Shown here: positions 25,080 to 34,467 of the stretch, piece after piece
How positions within the stretch are numbered: position 1 is the stretch's first letter
Layout of the letters: every line of letters begins with the position of its first letter
NCBI GenBank assembly: GCA_016793325.1
Contig: JAEUKI010000047.1
Location: 1 to 64,000 of the forward strand
Reading direction: 5' to 3'
Length of the DNA: 64,000 nucleotides
Origin: Myxococcales bacterium
Lineage (GTDB): Bacteria; Myxococcota_A; Polyangia; Polyangiales; Ga0077539
Translations under genes and position numbers: made by a program
The notes under the pieces: generated by a model
Database searches by the model: none
Told to the model about the DNA's origin: nothing
Seen by the model: the letters and a program-made list of their open reading frames with translations, nothing else

Positions 25080-26072
25080 TCACTGCGCCTGCCGATAGAC
25101 GTGTTGGGGCCCCACGGACACGAGCACGAACCCTGCGCTCGGCGAGGCGACGGCGACACCGGCGGCGCACGACACGGGCGCGGCGCTTTGGTGCGCGACG
25201 CCCACGAGGATCGGAACGCTCCCCGTGTGAATCACCGCGCTCGGATCGCTGGGAGCGCTCGACGTGCAACGCAGCACGGCGCGCCCGCCACGAGGAGGAA
25301 ACGCAGCGCTCGTGCATCGCAGCGGCGATGTGTCGCCATACGGAACGGCCGTCACAACGGTGCCCGCCGCAGGCGCGAGGCCCGAGGGGTTGCGAACGTT
25401 CGCGACGAGCGAGAACTCTCGCCAGTTTCCCGACGCCTCGACGGACGTGCGAATGATGTCGAGCGACCGTTCGACGCGCCCCGCCGGAGCGCAATTGATG
25501 GGCTGGGGTTCGCTACAAAACGTGCGTGTCGAGTACTCCGAGCAGTTCGTCGAGATACTGCCCACGGTCGTCACGGTTGGAAGCGTCGACCGTTGCACGT
25601 CGACTCCCGCCGGGCACACCGTGAGGCCGGGCGTCCGCGCGCGAACCGACACCGTGATCCTCGCGGGCGGCGAGCCCGTCTGCGTCGACACCCACGTCCA
25701 GGGAACCGTCACGTAGTCCGGAGGGATCTCCGGTCCGATGATCCCGTTCGGCGGCGTCTGTGGGATCGCGACCCTGTTCGTCGCCGTCGCGATCATGCGA
25801 GCGTTCGAAGCGTCCTGGAGGACGACCTCGATCGCCTCGGGCGCGATCGCCGCAGCAAACGGGTTGCGCACGCGAACGTTGAACGCGTTGTAGCCGCCGC
25901 GCACGGTGAGCTCGTCCACCTGCGCGACGCCGATGCACTGCGTCGGGACCGTGGGTCTCGTATCGGTGCCGGGCCGCGGCCCGACCGGCTGAATGCGTAG
26001 CTGCGCGAGCGCGGGCGACGATGCGCACACAAAAACAAGCGCGAGGCTCGACGCGAGGACGCGATGAGTCAT
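25080..26072 (-). CDS. Exported protein, paralogue of the adjacent downstream gene
   Basis: A 330-residue secreted protein of unknown function. Signal peptide ends 'ASSPALAQ', mature part opens 'LRIQPVGPRPGTDTRP' as in its neighbour. Both proteins then have a Cys-Val/Ile-Gly-Val segment ('CIGVAQV' here, 'CVGVGEV' there), an 'RNPFAAxIAP' segment and later two Cys-containing blocks. The start at 26072 has GGGAGC about 7 bases upstream; 26108 is a longer alternative. It lies 96 bases downstream of the Cys-repeat lipoprotein gene on the same strand. Confidence 0.65.
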   Translation of the reverse strand: MTHRVLASSLALVFVCASSPALAQLRIQPVGPRPGTDTRPTVPTQCIGVAQVDELTVRGGYNAFNVRVRNPFAAAIAPEAIEVVLQDASNARMIATATNRVAIPQTPPNGIIGPEIPPDYVTVPWTWVSTQTGSPPARITVSVRARTPGLTVCPAGVDVQRSTLPTVTTVGSISTNCSEYSTRTFCSEPQPINCAPAGRVERSLDIIRTSVEASGNWREFSLVANVRNPSGLAPAAGTVVTAVPYGDTSPLRCTSAAFPPRGGRAVLRCTSSAPSDPSAVIHTGSVPILVGVAHQSAAPVSCAAGVAVASPSAGFVLVSVGPQHVYRQAQ

Positions 26073-26168
26073 GAGAGTGCTCCCTTTCACGAGTGAATCC
26101 GGCCGCAATGTGCGGGTCGGACGACTGCGTGGTGCAGAGAGCGCGCTCCCCCCTTCAGCGAATCGCGC

Positions 26169-29100
26169 TCAGCGCGTGAACGTCATCGGGCACGAGGCGA
26201 TCTGGTTCGGGTTGGGTCCGAACTGCCAGATCGCTTGCGATCCCGTGACCCAGCGCATATTTGCTGGGCTCACGTCGATCGACCACGCGTTGCCGAGATT
26301 CGAAAACGAACCGACGCGGGTGAGCGCGCCGCCGAGCACGAGCCTCGAGACGCTCGTCGAGTTCTCGACGAAGACGAGCGACGTCGAGGCTCCCTGCGCT
26401 TCGACAACGCCGCGTGCGATGCGGTCGACGCTCGAGAGCGCCGGGAGCGCGACGATCCCGAAGTCCGTCACGCGGCCCGAGGGGAGCTCGATGTTCCACG
26501 CGCGGTTGGCGCTGACGATCATCATGCGATTCCAACCGCTGGCGATGACCGAGACGGTGCTGCGATCCATCGGCACCGACCTGCTGAGCAGAATCGCCGC
26601 TCCGCTCGGACGTCCCGTCGTCGACGAGTAGGGAACCAATCGATCGAACGAGATCATCCCTGCCCCGGGATCACCCACGGGCAGTGGGACCGGTCCTGTG
26701 TGCAGACCGTAGAGCGCTCCATCGGCGAGGTTGCTCACGAGGTGGCCGGTGTACGGCCCGACGCGCGCGACCGTCGTGTTGTTGAACGAAGCGGGGTTCG
26801 CGTTCACAGACATCGTCGCTTCGGCGCCGGTCAAGTACGCGTACGCCCAGTCCACCGCGATCGGCCCACGATCGTCACCCGCTACGGTCAGCGTGTTGAG
26901 AATCGAGCAGCCGACGGTGCTGAGCGAGGTGATCGACACCCCGGCGGCGCTCACGAAGGTCGTGGCCGGGCAGTTCGCGAATCCCTCGGCGAGGTTGCCG
27001 AGCACGCTCGGCCCTTCCCAGCGGAAGAACCAACGAGTCCCGTCGGGCGAGAGCGCGAGGTGCGCGGCGTCTCCGAGGCCGAAGCCGATGTTGTAGTTGC
27101 CCACCACGGTCGTCGCGAGGTTCGAGAGGCTCATTCGCGCGATCGTGCGCTGGTTCTGCACGTACACGATCCAGCGAGACGCGCCCGAGTGCTCGAGGAT
27201 CCCGCTCGTCACGAAGTGCGGAGAGCTCGCGCGCACCGGCTGAGGAATCGGCATCCCCATGTACGCGAGGACCGTGACCGCGCCCGTGTCCACGTCGATC
27301 TCGTAGAACTGATCCGTATGGACCGCGAAGCGCGAGTGTCCCGAGTAGATCGCCTGCTGCGTGGAGTTCCCGTTCGTGTCGATCGGAATCGCGCGCGAAA
27401 GTCGGCGCGCGCGATCGTACTTGAGCTTGCCGCCCTGCTGCGGACTCCAGAGCATCGTGATCGTTCGCGCCCCAGTCCCTCGAGAGATGGGTCCGCTGTC
27501 GTCACCGAGGATCCACGCGTTGCCGCGCAGCTCGCTGATGATCAGGTCGTGAGGCTCGACGAGCGACGGCGGTCCCGCGAGCGTCGTGAAGTTTCGCGCG
27601 AGGGTCCACCCGCTGTATCCCACGAGCAACGATGTCCCCGCGACCGGAGGATCTTGCAGCGCCGTGCTGAGCAACGCGTCCCCGGTCGCGCAGCCAGTGC
27701 TCGAGAGCGACGCGATCCTGAAGGGCTCGAGGCACGCGCCGCGGGTGCACGTCGCGCCCGCGGGGCACGCGCGACCGCACTCACCACAATTCATGTTGTT
27801 GCTCTGCAGATCGACGCACGTCATCGACGCGCCGCACGCGGTCTGTCCCATCGAGCACAGCGCGCGGCACGCGCCCGTGACGCAGCTCTGCCCCGAGGGG
27901 CACGCGTTGCCGCAGCCGCCGCAGTTGGCCGCGTCGCTCTGGTAATCCACGCACGCGAGCACGCCGCCCGCCGTGCACTCGCTCCGCCCCGAGGGGCACG
28001 CGCGCGAGCAGCTCCCTGCGCTGCACGTCGCGCTTCCGCCGGCCGCGGCGGGACACACGTTCGCGCAGCGCCCGCAGTGTAGCGCGCTCGTCAGGAGGTT
28101 CGTCTCGCACCCGTTGCTCGGGTCACCGTCGCAATCACCGAAGCCCGCGTTGCACGAGCGCGTGCACCCGCCCGCGACGCATCGCGCAGCCTGGTTGGGC
28201 CCTGCGGTGCACACCGTCCCGCACGTTCCGCAGTTCATGACGTTGGCGGCGGTGTTGGTCTCGCACCCGTTTGCTGCGTTGCTGTCGCAGTCGCCGAAGC
28301 CCGCGGAGCACGTCAGCCCGCACGTCCCCGTCGTGCACACGGCCGTCGCGTTTGCCCCGCCCGCGCACACGCGCCCGCACGCGCCGCAGTTGTTGGTGTC
28401 CGCGGACATCAAGTTCACGCACACGTTCGAGCAGTTGGTCGTCGGCGGATCGCACCGCGCGCTGCACGTCCCAGCGCTGCAGAACTGCCCTGCGGGGCAC
28501 ATGTTTCCGCACCGTCCGCAGTGAAGGGCGTTGCTGTTCGTGTCCACGCAGCTCGCGCCGCACATGGTCTGACCCGAGGGGCAGAGCGGCTGGCACGCGC
28601 CCATCGCGCAGCGCTCGCTCGCCGCGCATGTCCGTCCACAGACACCACAATTCATGGCGCTCGTGTTGGTGTCGACGCAGCTCGCCCCGCACTGGGTCTG
28701 GCCCGCGGGACAGGTGATCGCGCACGAGCCGGCGACGCAGCGCTCGCTCGCGCCGCACATTCTGCCGCACATTCCGCAGTGGGCGCTGCTGCTCGAGGTG
28801 TCCACGCACGCGCCCGCGCAGCGCGCTTGCCCCGCGGGGCACGGCATCATGCACACGCCGCCCATGCACACCTGCCCCGATCCGCACGGGACGTTGCACG
28901 CCCCGCAGTGCGCGCTGTTGGTGAAGATGTCCACGCACTCGCCGCCGCACGCCATCATCGGGATCGCGCCGCACATCAGCGGAACATCCGGCGCGATCAC
29001 ATCGATGGGCACCACATCAGGCTCGGTGACGTCCGGTGACGGGTTGTCCATCTCGACGACGTCGATCGTCTGCGCGTCGACGCCCGAATCCGACGATTGA

Positions 29101-29249
29101 TCCGCGGGCGGACCATCCGTCGTGGGCCGATCCGTCGCTGCATCGACGGCAGAATCGACGGCGGGCGTTGGCGTGCTGCAGCCCGCCAGCGCCAGCGCGA
29201 GCAACCCCGCGCGTACGCCGAATCGCTGTGCCTCTATTGCTCTATTCAC
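26169..29249 (-). CDS. Large Cys-repeat lipoprotein
   Basis: A 1026-residue protein. Signal 'RAGLLALALAGC' has a lipobox Cys; an Asp/Ser/Pro-rich linker follows to about residue 95. Then nine Cys-rich units of ~35-45 residues occur, each centred on [H/N]-C-G-x-C-x-x-x-C (for example 'HCGMCGRMC', 'NCGECGRAC') and often preceded by C-V-D-x-x-S. The C-terminal ~500 residues are beta-rich, possibly a propeller ('YEIDVDTGAVTVL'). The start is a GTG at 29249, chosen because GGAGGA stands 5 bases upstream; an in-frame codon at 29369 gives no signal peptide. Likely surface-exposed with a disulphide-stiffened stalk. Confidence 0.8.
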   Translation of the reverse strand: MNRAIEAQRFGVRAGLLALALAGCSTPTPAVDSAVDAATDRPTTDGPPADQSSDSGVDAQTIDVVEMDNPSPDVTEPDVVPIDVIAPDVPLMCGAIPMMACGGECVDIFTNSAHCGACNVPCGSGQVCMGGVCMMPCPAGQARCAGACVDTSSSSAHCGMCGRMCGASERCVAGSCAITCPAGQTQCGASCVDTNTSAMNCGVCGRTCAASERCAMGACQPLCPSGQTMCGASCVDTNSNALHCGRCGNMCPAGQFCSAGTCSARCDPPTTNCSNVCVNLMSADTNNCGACGRVCAGGANATAVCTTGTCGLTCSAGFGDCDSNAANGCETNTAANVMNCGTCGTVCTAGPNQAARCVAGGCTRSCNAGFGDCDGDPSNGCETNLLTSALHCGRCANVCPAAAGGSATCSAGSCSRACPSGRSECTAGGVLACVDYQSDAANCGGCGNACPSGQSCVTGACRALCSMGQTACGASMTCVDLQSNNMNCGECGRACPAGATCTRGACLEPFRIASLSSTGCATGDALLSTALQDPPVAGTSLLVGYSGWTLARNFTTLAGPPSLVEPHDLIISELRGNAWILGDDSGPISRGTGARTITMLWSPQQGGKLKYDRARRLSRAIPIDTNGNSTQQAIYSGHSRFAVHTDQFYEIDVDTGAVTVLAYMGMPIPQPVRASSPHFVTSGILEHSGASRWIVYVQNQRTIARMSLSNLATTVVGNYNIGFGLGDAAHLALSPDGTRWFFRWEGPSVLGNLAEGFANCPATTFVSAAGVSITSLSTVGCSILNTLTVAGDDRGPIAVDWAYAYLTGAEATMSVNANPASFNNTTVARVGPYTGHLVSNLADGALYGLHTGPVPLPVGDPGAGMISFDRLVPYSSTTGRPSGAAILLSRSVPMDRSTVSVIASGWNRMMIVSANRAWNIELPSGRVTDFGIVALPALSSVDRIARGVVEAQGASTSLVFVENSTSVSRLVLGGALTRVGSFSNLGNAWSIDVSPANMRWVTGSQAIWQFGPNPNQIASCPMTFTR

Positions 29250-29254
29250 TGCGG

Positions 29255-29260
29255 TCCTCC
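29255..29260 (-). promoter_or_regulatory. Strong ribosome binding site deciding a GTG start
   Basis: On the minus strand GGAGGA is followed by the 5-base spacer CCGCA and then GTG at 29249. It is one of the best Shine-Dalgarno matches in the window and places the start of the Cys-repeat lipoprotein directly before its signal peptide. The 249 bases between this gene and the glycerate kinase stop (29499) hold no other gene that I can see. Confidence 0.7.
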
Positions 29261-29498
29261 GAAGGCAAGCGCGCACGCTCGCCGCTGCCGCGCGAAGCGG
29301 ACGCGCACAATTGCGCAAACGCCGACGCAGCCGAGACGCGGGTGCTCCCTCGCAAAAACGCTCGCGCACGCGAGCGTCGATCTCTCGACTCCCGCGTGTT
29401 CGAGCACGGTGGTTTCGCCGCGTGGTGCGCGATGGAGGACGCGCGCTTCAGAAAATCGTCACGAGGCTCGTTGCGCGCACCGCGCGAGCCCGAAGCAC

Positions 29499-30320
29499 CT
29501 ACGGAAGCGTCGACTCCACGCACGACCGATCCCGCTCGAGCACGATCCGCGCGACGCCCGAGCGACGCGCTTCGCTCAACGGCCACCACGCGCGATACGC
29601 CGGCAGAAATCGCTCGACGTACGCGCGTGCCTCTTCGTCGCTCATGCCTCGGCCGTCCCTCGATCGCCGCGCGCGCTCGGCGTCCACCCGCCACTCGACC
29701 ACGTACTCGATTTCGCGCCCCTCCATCACGAGCCAATGATCGACCCGCGCGCGCCACGGCGCGTAGCCTCGGAGCAGCTCGTTGCACGTCGCCAGGGCGC
29801 GGTCCTCGATGAGTTCACTTGATTGTGTGGGCTCGAACGCGAGCATCCACCCTTCGAACAGAAGCACATCGAGCGGCCCCTCGACCGAGCTCCACTGCGA
29901 CTCTGGCGCGCGATCTCCCGCGCCTCCGAAGGCGCCCTTGTCGTAGCTCGGGACGCGCACGCGCTCGCCCTCCCTCGCGTGAACGAGCGCGTCGAGCACG
30001 CGCACGCCGAGCGCGACGTCGTGCGTCCCGGGATAGCCTCGCACCTCGAGATATCGATTGTCTGGATGCGCCGCGGAGAGCGCGAGCTGCTCGTCGCGAC
30101 GCAGGTAGAAGTCGTCGATCGAGACCGTCGCTGCACGCAGCGATCGCTCGGCGAGCAGCGACACCATTCGCGCGGTGAGCGTGCTCTTTCCTGCGCCTTG
30201 CGGGGCGCACACGCCGAGGACCATCGCGCGGCCTTCGCGCGCTCGAAAGCCCCGCGCGTGCGCGCTCGTCCAGTCGGCGATCGACGCTTCGACCGCGCTT
30301 CGATCGAGCGCAGCGCTCAC
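29499..30320 (-). CDS. D-glycerate 3-kinase-like P-loop kinase
   Basis: A 273-residue kinase. 'GVCAPQGAGKSTLT' is the P-loop, followed by 'VSIDDFYLRRDEQ', 'LEVRGYPGTHD', 'VPSYDKGAFGGAGDR' and 'LLFEGWMLAFEP'. This series is characteristic of the GLYK/phosphoribulokinase-related family that phosphorylates D-glycerate to 3-phosphoglycerate. The start is a GTG at 30320 that overlaps the stop of the MFS gene by 4 bases, so the two are translationally coupled. This suggests the transporter brings in a sugar acid or glycerate that the kinase feeds into glycolysis (inference). Confidence 0.85.
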   Translation of the reverse strand: MSAALDRSAVEASIADWTSAHARGFRAREGRAMVLGVCAPQGAGKSTLTARMVSLLAERSLRAATVSIDDFYLRRDEQLALSAAHPDNRYLEVRGYPGTHDVALGVRVLDALVHAREGERVRVPSYDKGAFGGAGDRAPESQWSSVEGPLDVLLFEGWMLAFEPTQSSELIEDRALATCNELLRGYAPWRARVDHWLVMEGREIEYVVEWRVDAERARRSRDGRGMSDEEARAYVERFLPAYRAWWPLSEARRSGVARIVLERDRSCVESTLP

Positions 30321-31588
30321 TGCGGCGCCCTCTTCGGAGCCTTCGTCGCCAGCCACACGAGCGCTCCGGGAATCACCAAGAGCCCTAGCGTCGTCGTCAC
30401 CGCCGCGTCCGAGTAGCGCTCGCGCGCCACGCCGATGAGCGGGTTGGCGATCACGTACGCGATGGACTGCGACGCGGCCGTGATCCCGCTCGCGGTCGAC
30501 ACTTTCGACGGAGACACCCGCGAGAGCATGTCCTCGGTCAGCAGCGCGAACATCGCTCCGCCGCCAGAGATCGCGAGGCTCACCGCCGCGACGAAGGTCC
30601 ACGGAGTGTCCGCGCGACCGATGAGCGCGCCGCCGAACACCGCCATCACCGCGGCGACCGCGAAGAGAGCTTTGGGAGATCCATCGACCGTCGCATGGCG
30701 ATGTCTGCGCGACGAGAGCCACCCGAACGCGATCGACGCGAGGTCGAAGAGCACCGGCGGAACCCAGAGGTACTTGCCCACCTGCAGCGGCGCGATGTGC
30801 GCTCGGACCACCAAGATCTTCGATGACCACAGAAAACACAGGGCCATCAGCGGCGAGGTGAACAGCACCGCGCACACCGCGCGCCACACCGCGGGGTGCG
30901 CCGCGAGCGCGCGACCCGCGAACGGATCGGCGGACTCGTCGGGCTTCGGGCGGTCTCGATAGTGATCACCGGACTTGATTTCTGGTGCCACTCGGTCGCC
31001 ATCGAGCACGCGCTTCGCGACCCCCGAGGTCAACGCGATCCAGCACGGAACCCACAAGAGCCCCACCGCCGCCACGCCCACGAACGACGCGCGCCAGCCA
31101 AACGCCCCCGCGAGGCCCGTCGCCAACGGCGGGGCGATCGCCGCGCCGATCGAGCTGCCGACGAACAGCACGCCGAAGCCCGTCGCGCGCTCGGACGGCA
31201 AGAGCACTTTGTGTACGGTCTGCGCCGCGCCCGGAAACGACGGCGACTCCGCGAGCCCCAGCAACAACCGCAGCACGAAGAGAGAGGCGATCGTGAGCGC
31301 GATCGAGTGCAGTCCCGCGATCACGCTCCAGACGAGCACCGCGATCACGAGCCCGCGACGGGCGCCGACGCGGTCGAGAACGGCGCCGGACACGGGTGTT
31401 CCGACGAGGTACGCCAGCGAAAACGCAGACTGGAGCACGCCGTACTCGCGCTCGCGAATCGCGAGCGCCGCGCACACGATGGGCGCGATGGCCGCGAGCG
31501 CCTGCCGATCGACGTAGCTCACGGCCATCGTGAGCGTCGCGACCGCGGCGATCGCCCAACGCCTCGAGAAGGACAACGGTTGGTTCAC
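30317..31588 (-). CDS. MFS transporter (anion:cation symporter-like)
   Basis: About 423 residues with some 12 hydrophobic segments. 'SYVDRQALAAIAPI' in helix 1 and 'YGVLQSAFSLAYLVGTPVSG' with 'LDRVGARRG' (loop 2-3) match the hexuronate/anion:cation symporter branch of the major facilitator superfamily. I start at a GTG (31588) just before the first helix; an alternative at 31660 adds an Arg/Gly-rich tail. Coupled by a 4-base overlap to the glycerate kinase, which argues for an organic acid such as glycerate or an aldonate as substrate. Confidence 0.82.
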   Translation of the reverse strand: MNQPLSFSRRWAIAAVATLTMAVSYVDRQALAAIAPIVCAALAIREREYGVLQSAFSLAYLVGTPVSGAVLDRVGARRGLVIAVLVWSVIAGLHSIALTIASLFVLRLLLGLAESPSFPGAAQTVHKVLLPSERATGFGVLFVGSSIGAAIAPPLATGLAGAFGWRASFVGVAAVGLLWVPCWIALTSGVAKRVLDGDRVAPEIKSGDHYRDRPKPDESADPFAGRALAAHPAVWRAVCAVLFTSPLMALCFLWSSKILVVRAHIAPLQVGKYLWVPPVLFDLASIAFGWLSSRRHRHATVDGSPKALFAVAAVMAVFGGALIGRADTPWTFVAAVSLAISGGGAMFALLTEDMLSRVSPSKVSTASGITAASQSIAYVIANPLIGVARERYSDAAVTTTLGLLVIPGALVWLATKAPKRAPQ

Positions 31589-31678
31589 GGCGCCTTCGCG
31601 ACTGTAGCCCCGAAGCCCCCTCCCCCGCGCGCCTCGTTTGACCAGAGCACCGGTGGGCAACTACGGTCCCCGACTCTG

Positions 31679-32536
31679 ATGCAAATCCTCAGCGAAGTGC
31701 TGCTCACCTTCGGCCGCGAGCTCAAGCGAACGCTGCGCAGCGGAAAGGGCCTCGGCGGCCTCTTGCTCTTCCTCGTCGGCGGCGCCGGCGTCGCGATCGT
31801 CTTGTTCTCGTTTCTCGAGCGCGCGGAGTTCTACACAGCGCGACCCGAGACCCGCACGATGATGCGCCGCCAGGTGCTCTCGGCGATGTACGACGGCGTC
31901 AGCGGCAAGGATCAGATCGTCGACTACCTCGTGAGCGCGCCCGAGCCCATCATGGCGTTCTACCCGCTGACGGCGTTTTTTCTCGGGATCATCACGATGG
32001 TCTGGGGCTTCGACACGATCGCCGGAGACGTCCAGTACCGCACGATCCGGTACGTGACCCTCCGCGCGCGACGCCCGTCGCTCGTGATCGGGCGTTGGCT
32101 CGCGCTGTGGGTCTCGGGCGTGATCGTCTCGCTCGTCGTGTCCTTGATTTTGTGGGCTGGCCTCGCCTCCAAGGGCCCCTACGACACGAGCGCGGTGTTT
32201 CACTATGGGCTTCGCACGTGGATCGCCACGGTCACGCTGAGCGCGTGGTACAGCGCCCTCACGGTCCTCGCGAGCAGCTTGTTTCGCACGCCTGTCCTCG
32301 CGCTCTTGACCGCGGGCGGGAGCGCGACGGTCCTGTGGTTTCTCAACAAGCTCTCGGGCGCGGGCTGGGCTCCCTCGTGGCTCAAGGCCGCGCACGACGC
32401 GCTTCCGGGCGCGTGGGACGATCGCTTGATCGGCCCGGGCATCGCGCAGTGGGGAGCGGGCAGCGGCGTGTGCTTGCTGTGGTCCGCGCTCGCGCTCGTC
32501 GCGGCGAGCGCCATCGTGTCCAAGCGAGACGTGTGA
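31679..32536 (+). CDS. ABC-2 type transporter permease
   Basis: A 285-residue membrane protein with about six hydrophobic segments. The first is 'GLLLFLVGGAGVAIVLFSFL', and 'FYPLTAFFLGIITMVWGFDT' with 'GDVQYRTIRYVTLRARR' is the typical ABC-2 permease loop pattern. It is followed after 13 bases by its ATP-binding partner on the same strand. Together they form an export-type ABC transporter; the substrate is unknown. The ATG at 31679 is the first Met before the membrane part. It is divergent from the MFS gene. Confidence 0.85.
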   Translation: MQILSEVLLTFGRELKRTLRSGKGLGGLLLFLVGGAGVAIVLFSFLERAEFYTARPETRTMMRRQVLSAMYDGVSGKDQIVDYLVSAPEPIMAFYPLTAFFLGIITMVWGFDTIAGDVQYRTIRYVTLRARRPSLVIGRWLALWVSGVIVSLVVSLILWAGLASKGPYDTSAVFHYGLRTWIATVTLSAWYSALTVLASSLFRTPVLALLTAGGSATVLWFLNKLSGAGWAPSWLKAAHDALPGAWDDRLIGPGIAQWGAGSGVCLLWSALALVAASAIVSKRDV

Positions 32537-32549
32537 GGGCCAAAGCGTC

Positions 32550-33491
32550 ATGACCAACGCGATCGAACTGCAGAATGTGGTGAAGAGCTTCGGCGCCAAG
32601 CGCGCCGTGGACGGCGTGTCGTTCTCGATCCCCGAGGGCTCTGTGTTCGGGCTCATTGGCCCGAACGGCGCGGGAAAAACCACGACGTTCTCGATGCTCG
32701 CCGGCTACCTCGAGCCGACCGAGGGCACCGCGCGCGTGCTCGGCGCAGAGCCCACGGACGTCGGGGCGCTCAAGGGACGGCTCGGGGTTCTTCCGCAAGA
32801 CGCGCTCTTGCCGGCCAACGAGCCCGCGGGATCGTTTCTGCTCTACCTCGCGCGGATGCAGGGGATCTCAGCGAGCGCTGCGGAGCCCGCGGTGCGAAAG
32901 GCGCTCGAGACCGTCGGCGGCGCCGAGTGGTGGTCGGTCGAGTGCAAGAAGCTCTCGCACGGAATGGCCAAGCGCGTCGGGATCGCGCAAGCGCTGCTCG
33001 GAGATCCCAAGGTGGTCCTGCTCGACGAGCCGACCGCGGGGCTCGATCCGAAGGTAGCCTTCGGCGTTCGTCAGGTGATCAAGGGGCTCACGGGCAAGTG
33101 CACGGTGGTGATTTCGTCGCACAATTTGCAGGAGCTCGAAGAGATCTGCGACCGCGCCGCGATCCTCGACCGCGGCAAGCTCGTCGCCCACGGAACGATG
33201 AGCGAGCTCACCGCCAACAACCGAGAGTTTACGATCGAGCTCGCGCCGACGAGCCCCGAGCACGCGATGCGCGGGAGCGTTCCTTTCGCCGAGGTCGTGC
33301 GCGCGATCGCAGGCGTGACCAGCGTGCAGTTCGACGGGGCCACGGGCCGCATGCTCGTGATGCACGACACGTCGCAAGACCCCGACGCGATCGTAGCGTA
33401 TGCGCTGCGCGCGCTGCTCGACAACGGAGCGCGCGTTCGAGGGCTCTCCCGCGGCCGCTCGCTCGAGCAGCGCGTGATGGAGCTCACCTGA
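32550..33491 (+). CDS. ABC transporter ATP-binding protein
   Basis: A 313-residue ABC ATPase of the CcmA/exporter type. Walker A 'GPNGAGKTT', Q-loop 'VLPQDALLP', signature 'LSHGMAKR', Walker B 'VVLLDEP' with D-loop 'AGLDP', and switch His in 'VVISSHNLQELE'. The ~80-residue C-terminal extension is usual for ABC-2 exporters. The signature is LSHGM rather than LSGGQ, a common variant. Paired with the permease 13 bases upstream. It ends 12 bases from the convergent small lipoprotein gene. Confidence 0.92.
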   Translation: MTNAIELQNVVKSFGAKRAVDGVSFSIPEGSVFGLIGPNGAGKTTTFSMLAGYLEPTEGTARVLGAEPTDVGALKGRLGVLPQDALLPANEPAGSFLLYLARMQGISASAAEPAVRKALETVGGAEWWSVECKKLSHGMAKRVGIAQALLGDPKVVLLDEPTAGLDPKVAFGVRQVIKGLTGKCTVVISSHNLQELEEICDRAAILDRGKLVAHGTMSELTANNREFTIELAPTSPEHAMRGSVPFAEVVRAIAGVTSVQFDGATGRMLVMHDTSQDPDAIVAYALRALLDNGARVRGLSRGRSLEQRVMELT

Positions 33492-33503
33492 CCCAAGTCA
33501 GGC

Positions 33504-33938
33504 TCAGTCCGTCGCCACGTCCGACGCGTCCGATGCGCCGACGCCAGTGTCTTCCGCGCCGCCATCGGGGCAAGGAATGTTGATCCTCGGCCCCTCGCGG
33601 TCGCACACGTAATTGATGCACGCCACGATCGGTCCGCAGGCCCCGGGGGCGTTGCAGTCCTCGCTCACGAGGCACTCGCCGGTGCTCGCGTCGTTCGGCG
33701 GGTAGCCTCCGTCCGTGCACGCTTTGACGACGGTCGTCTCGGCGCACACGCCGACCACGCACTCGAAGACGACGCCGCACGTCGCGCCGTTGCTGTTGCA
33801 CTGCGCCGTCGACATGCACGCGCGCCCGCCGTCCCTCGGCGGAACATTTCCCGGCGGACACCCCGCGACCGACACCGCGATCGCGACGACCGCCAACCAC
33901 AGCGCGCGATTCGCGAATCTCGTGAGCCTCGACGACAC
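33504..33938 (-). CDS. Small Cys-containing lipoprotein
   Basis: About 144 residues from a GTG at 33938. 'WLAVVAIAVSVAGC' is a signal with lipobox Cys. The mature part has paired Cys in 'CMSTAQCNSNGATC', 'FECVVGVC' and 'CLVSEDC', a spacing seen in myxobacterial Cys-rich surface lipoproteins, and ends in an Asp/Ala/Ser-rich tail. Longer in-frame starts exist (34157) but put an Arg-rich stretch before the signal. Function unknown. Same strand as the next small lipoprotein gene. Confidence 0.62.
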   Translation of the reverse strand: MSSRLTRFANRALWLAVVAIAVSVAGCPPGNVPPRDGGRACMSTAQCNSNGATCGVVFECVVGVCAETTVVKACTDGGYPPNDASTGECLVSEDCNAPGACGPIVACINYVCDREGPRINIPCPDGGAEDTGVGASDASDVATD

Positions 33939-33999
33939 CCTCTCGGTATAGCGCACGATCTCGCGCGCCACACGCAGTGATTGCACCGCGCTCGCGCGA

Positions 34000-34467
34000 T
34001 CAACCACCGTCGTCGACCGAACCGTCCGCGGGCGCGCTCGCGCTGTCTGGCGCCGCGGCGTCGTCCGTCGAAGCATCGGAGCTCGATCCGTCCTCACCGC
34101 CATCGTTGTTGTTCGCGTCGATCGACGAGTCCGAGGCGCTGCTGTCTCGCGCAGCATCAGAGTTGGCGCCGCCGTCGGGCATCGGCGCCGTTCCGCACGT
34201 CACGAGGCGGCCGTCGTTGTACACGGTCGCGGGCGCCGAGCCGTCGTTCATCCGCGCAGCGCGATCGCAGGCTTCTTGATCGGAAATCGGCGCGCCCGTG
34301 TCCGACGGCGCTGCGGCGTCGGTGTTCATCGTGAAACCCGAATCACGGACCGCCGCTGCATCCGAGCCCGCGAGCGGCGGAATGGGCGGCGGACGCCACA
34401 GACACGCCCCCAACGCGAGAAGCGCAGCCAGCACAGCGATGCGTCGAAGGGTCTGTGGAAGCTTCAC
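34000..34467 (-). CDS. Small Asp/Ser/Ala-rich lipoprotein
   Basis: About 155 residues, function unknown. 'LRRIAVLAALLALGAC' is a textbook lipoprotein signal. The mature chain has a small middle part with two Cys ('DQEACDRAAR', 'RLVTCGTAP') and a long tail made nearly only of Asp, Ser, Ala and Asn. A GTG at 34467 is preferred for signal length; a GTG at 34503 would add 12 residues. Neither has a clear ribosome binding site. No homologous family is recognised. Confidence 0.55.
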   Translation of the reverse strand: MKLPQTLRRIAVLAALLALGACLWRPPPIPPLAGSDAAAVRDSGFTMNTDAAAPSDTGAPISDQEACDRAARMNDGSAPATVYNDGRLVTCGTAPMPDGGANSDAARDSSASDSSIDANNNDGGEDGSSSDASTDDAAAPDSASAPADGSVDDGG

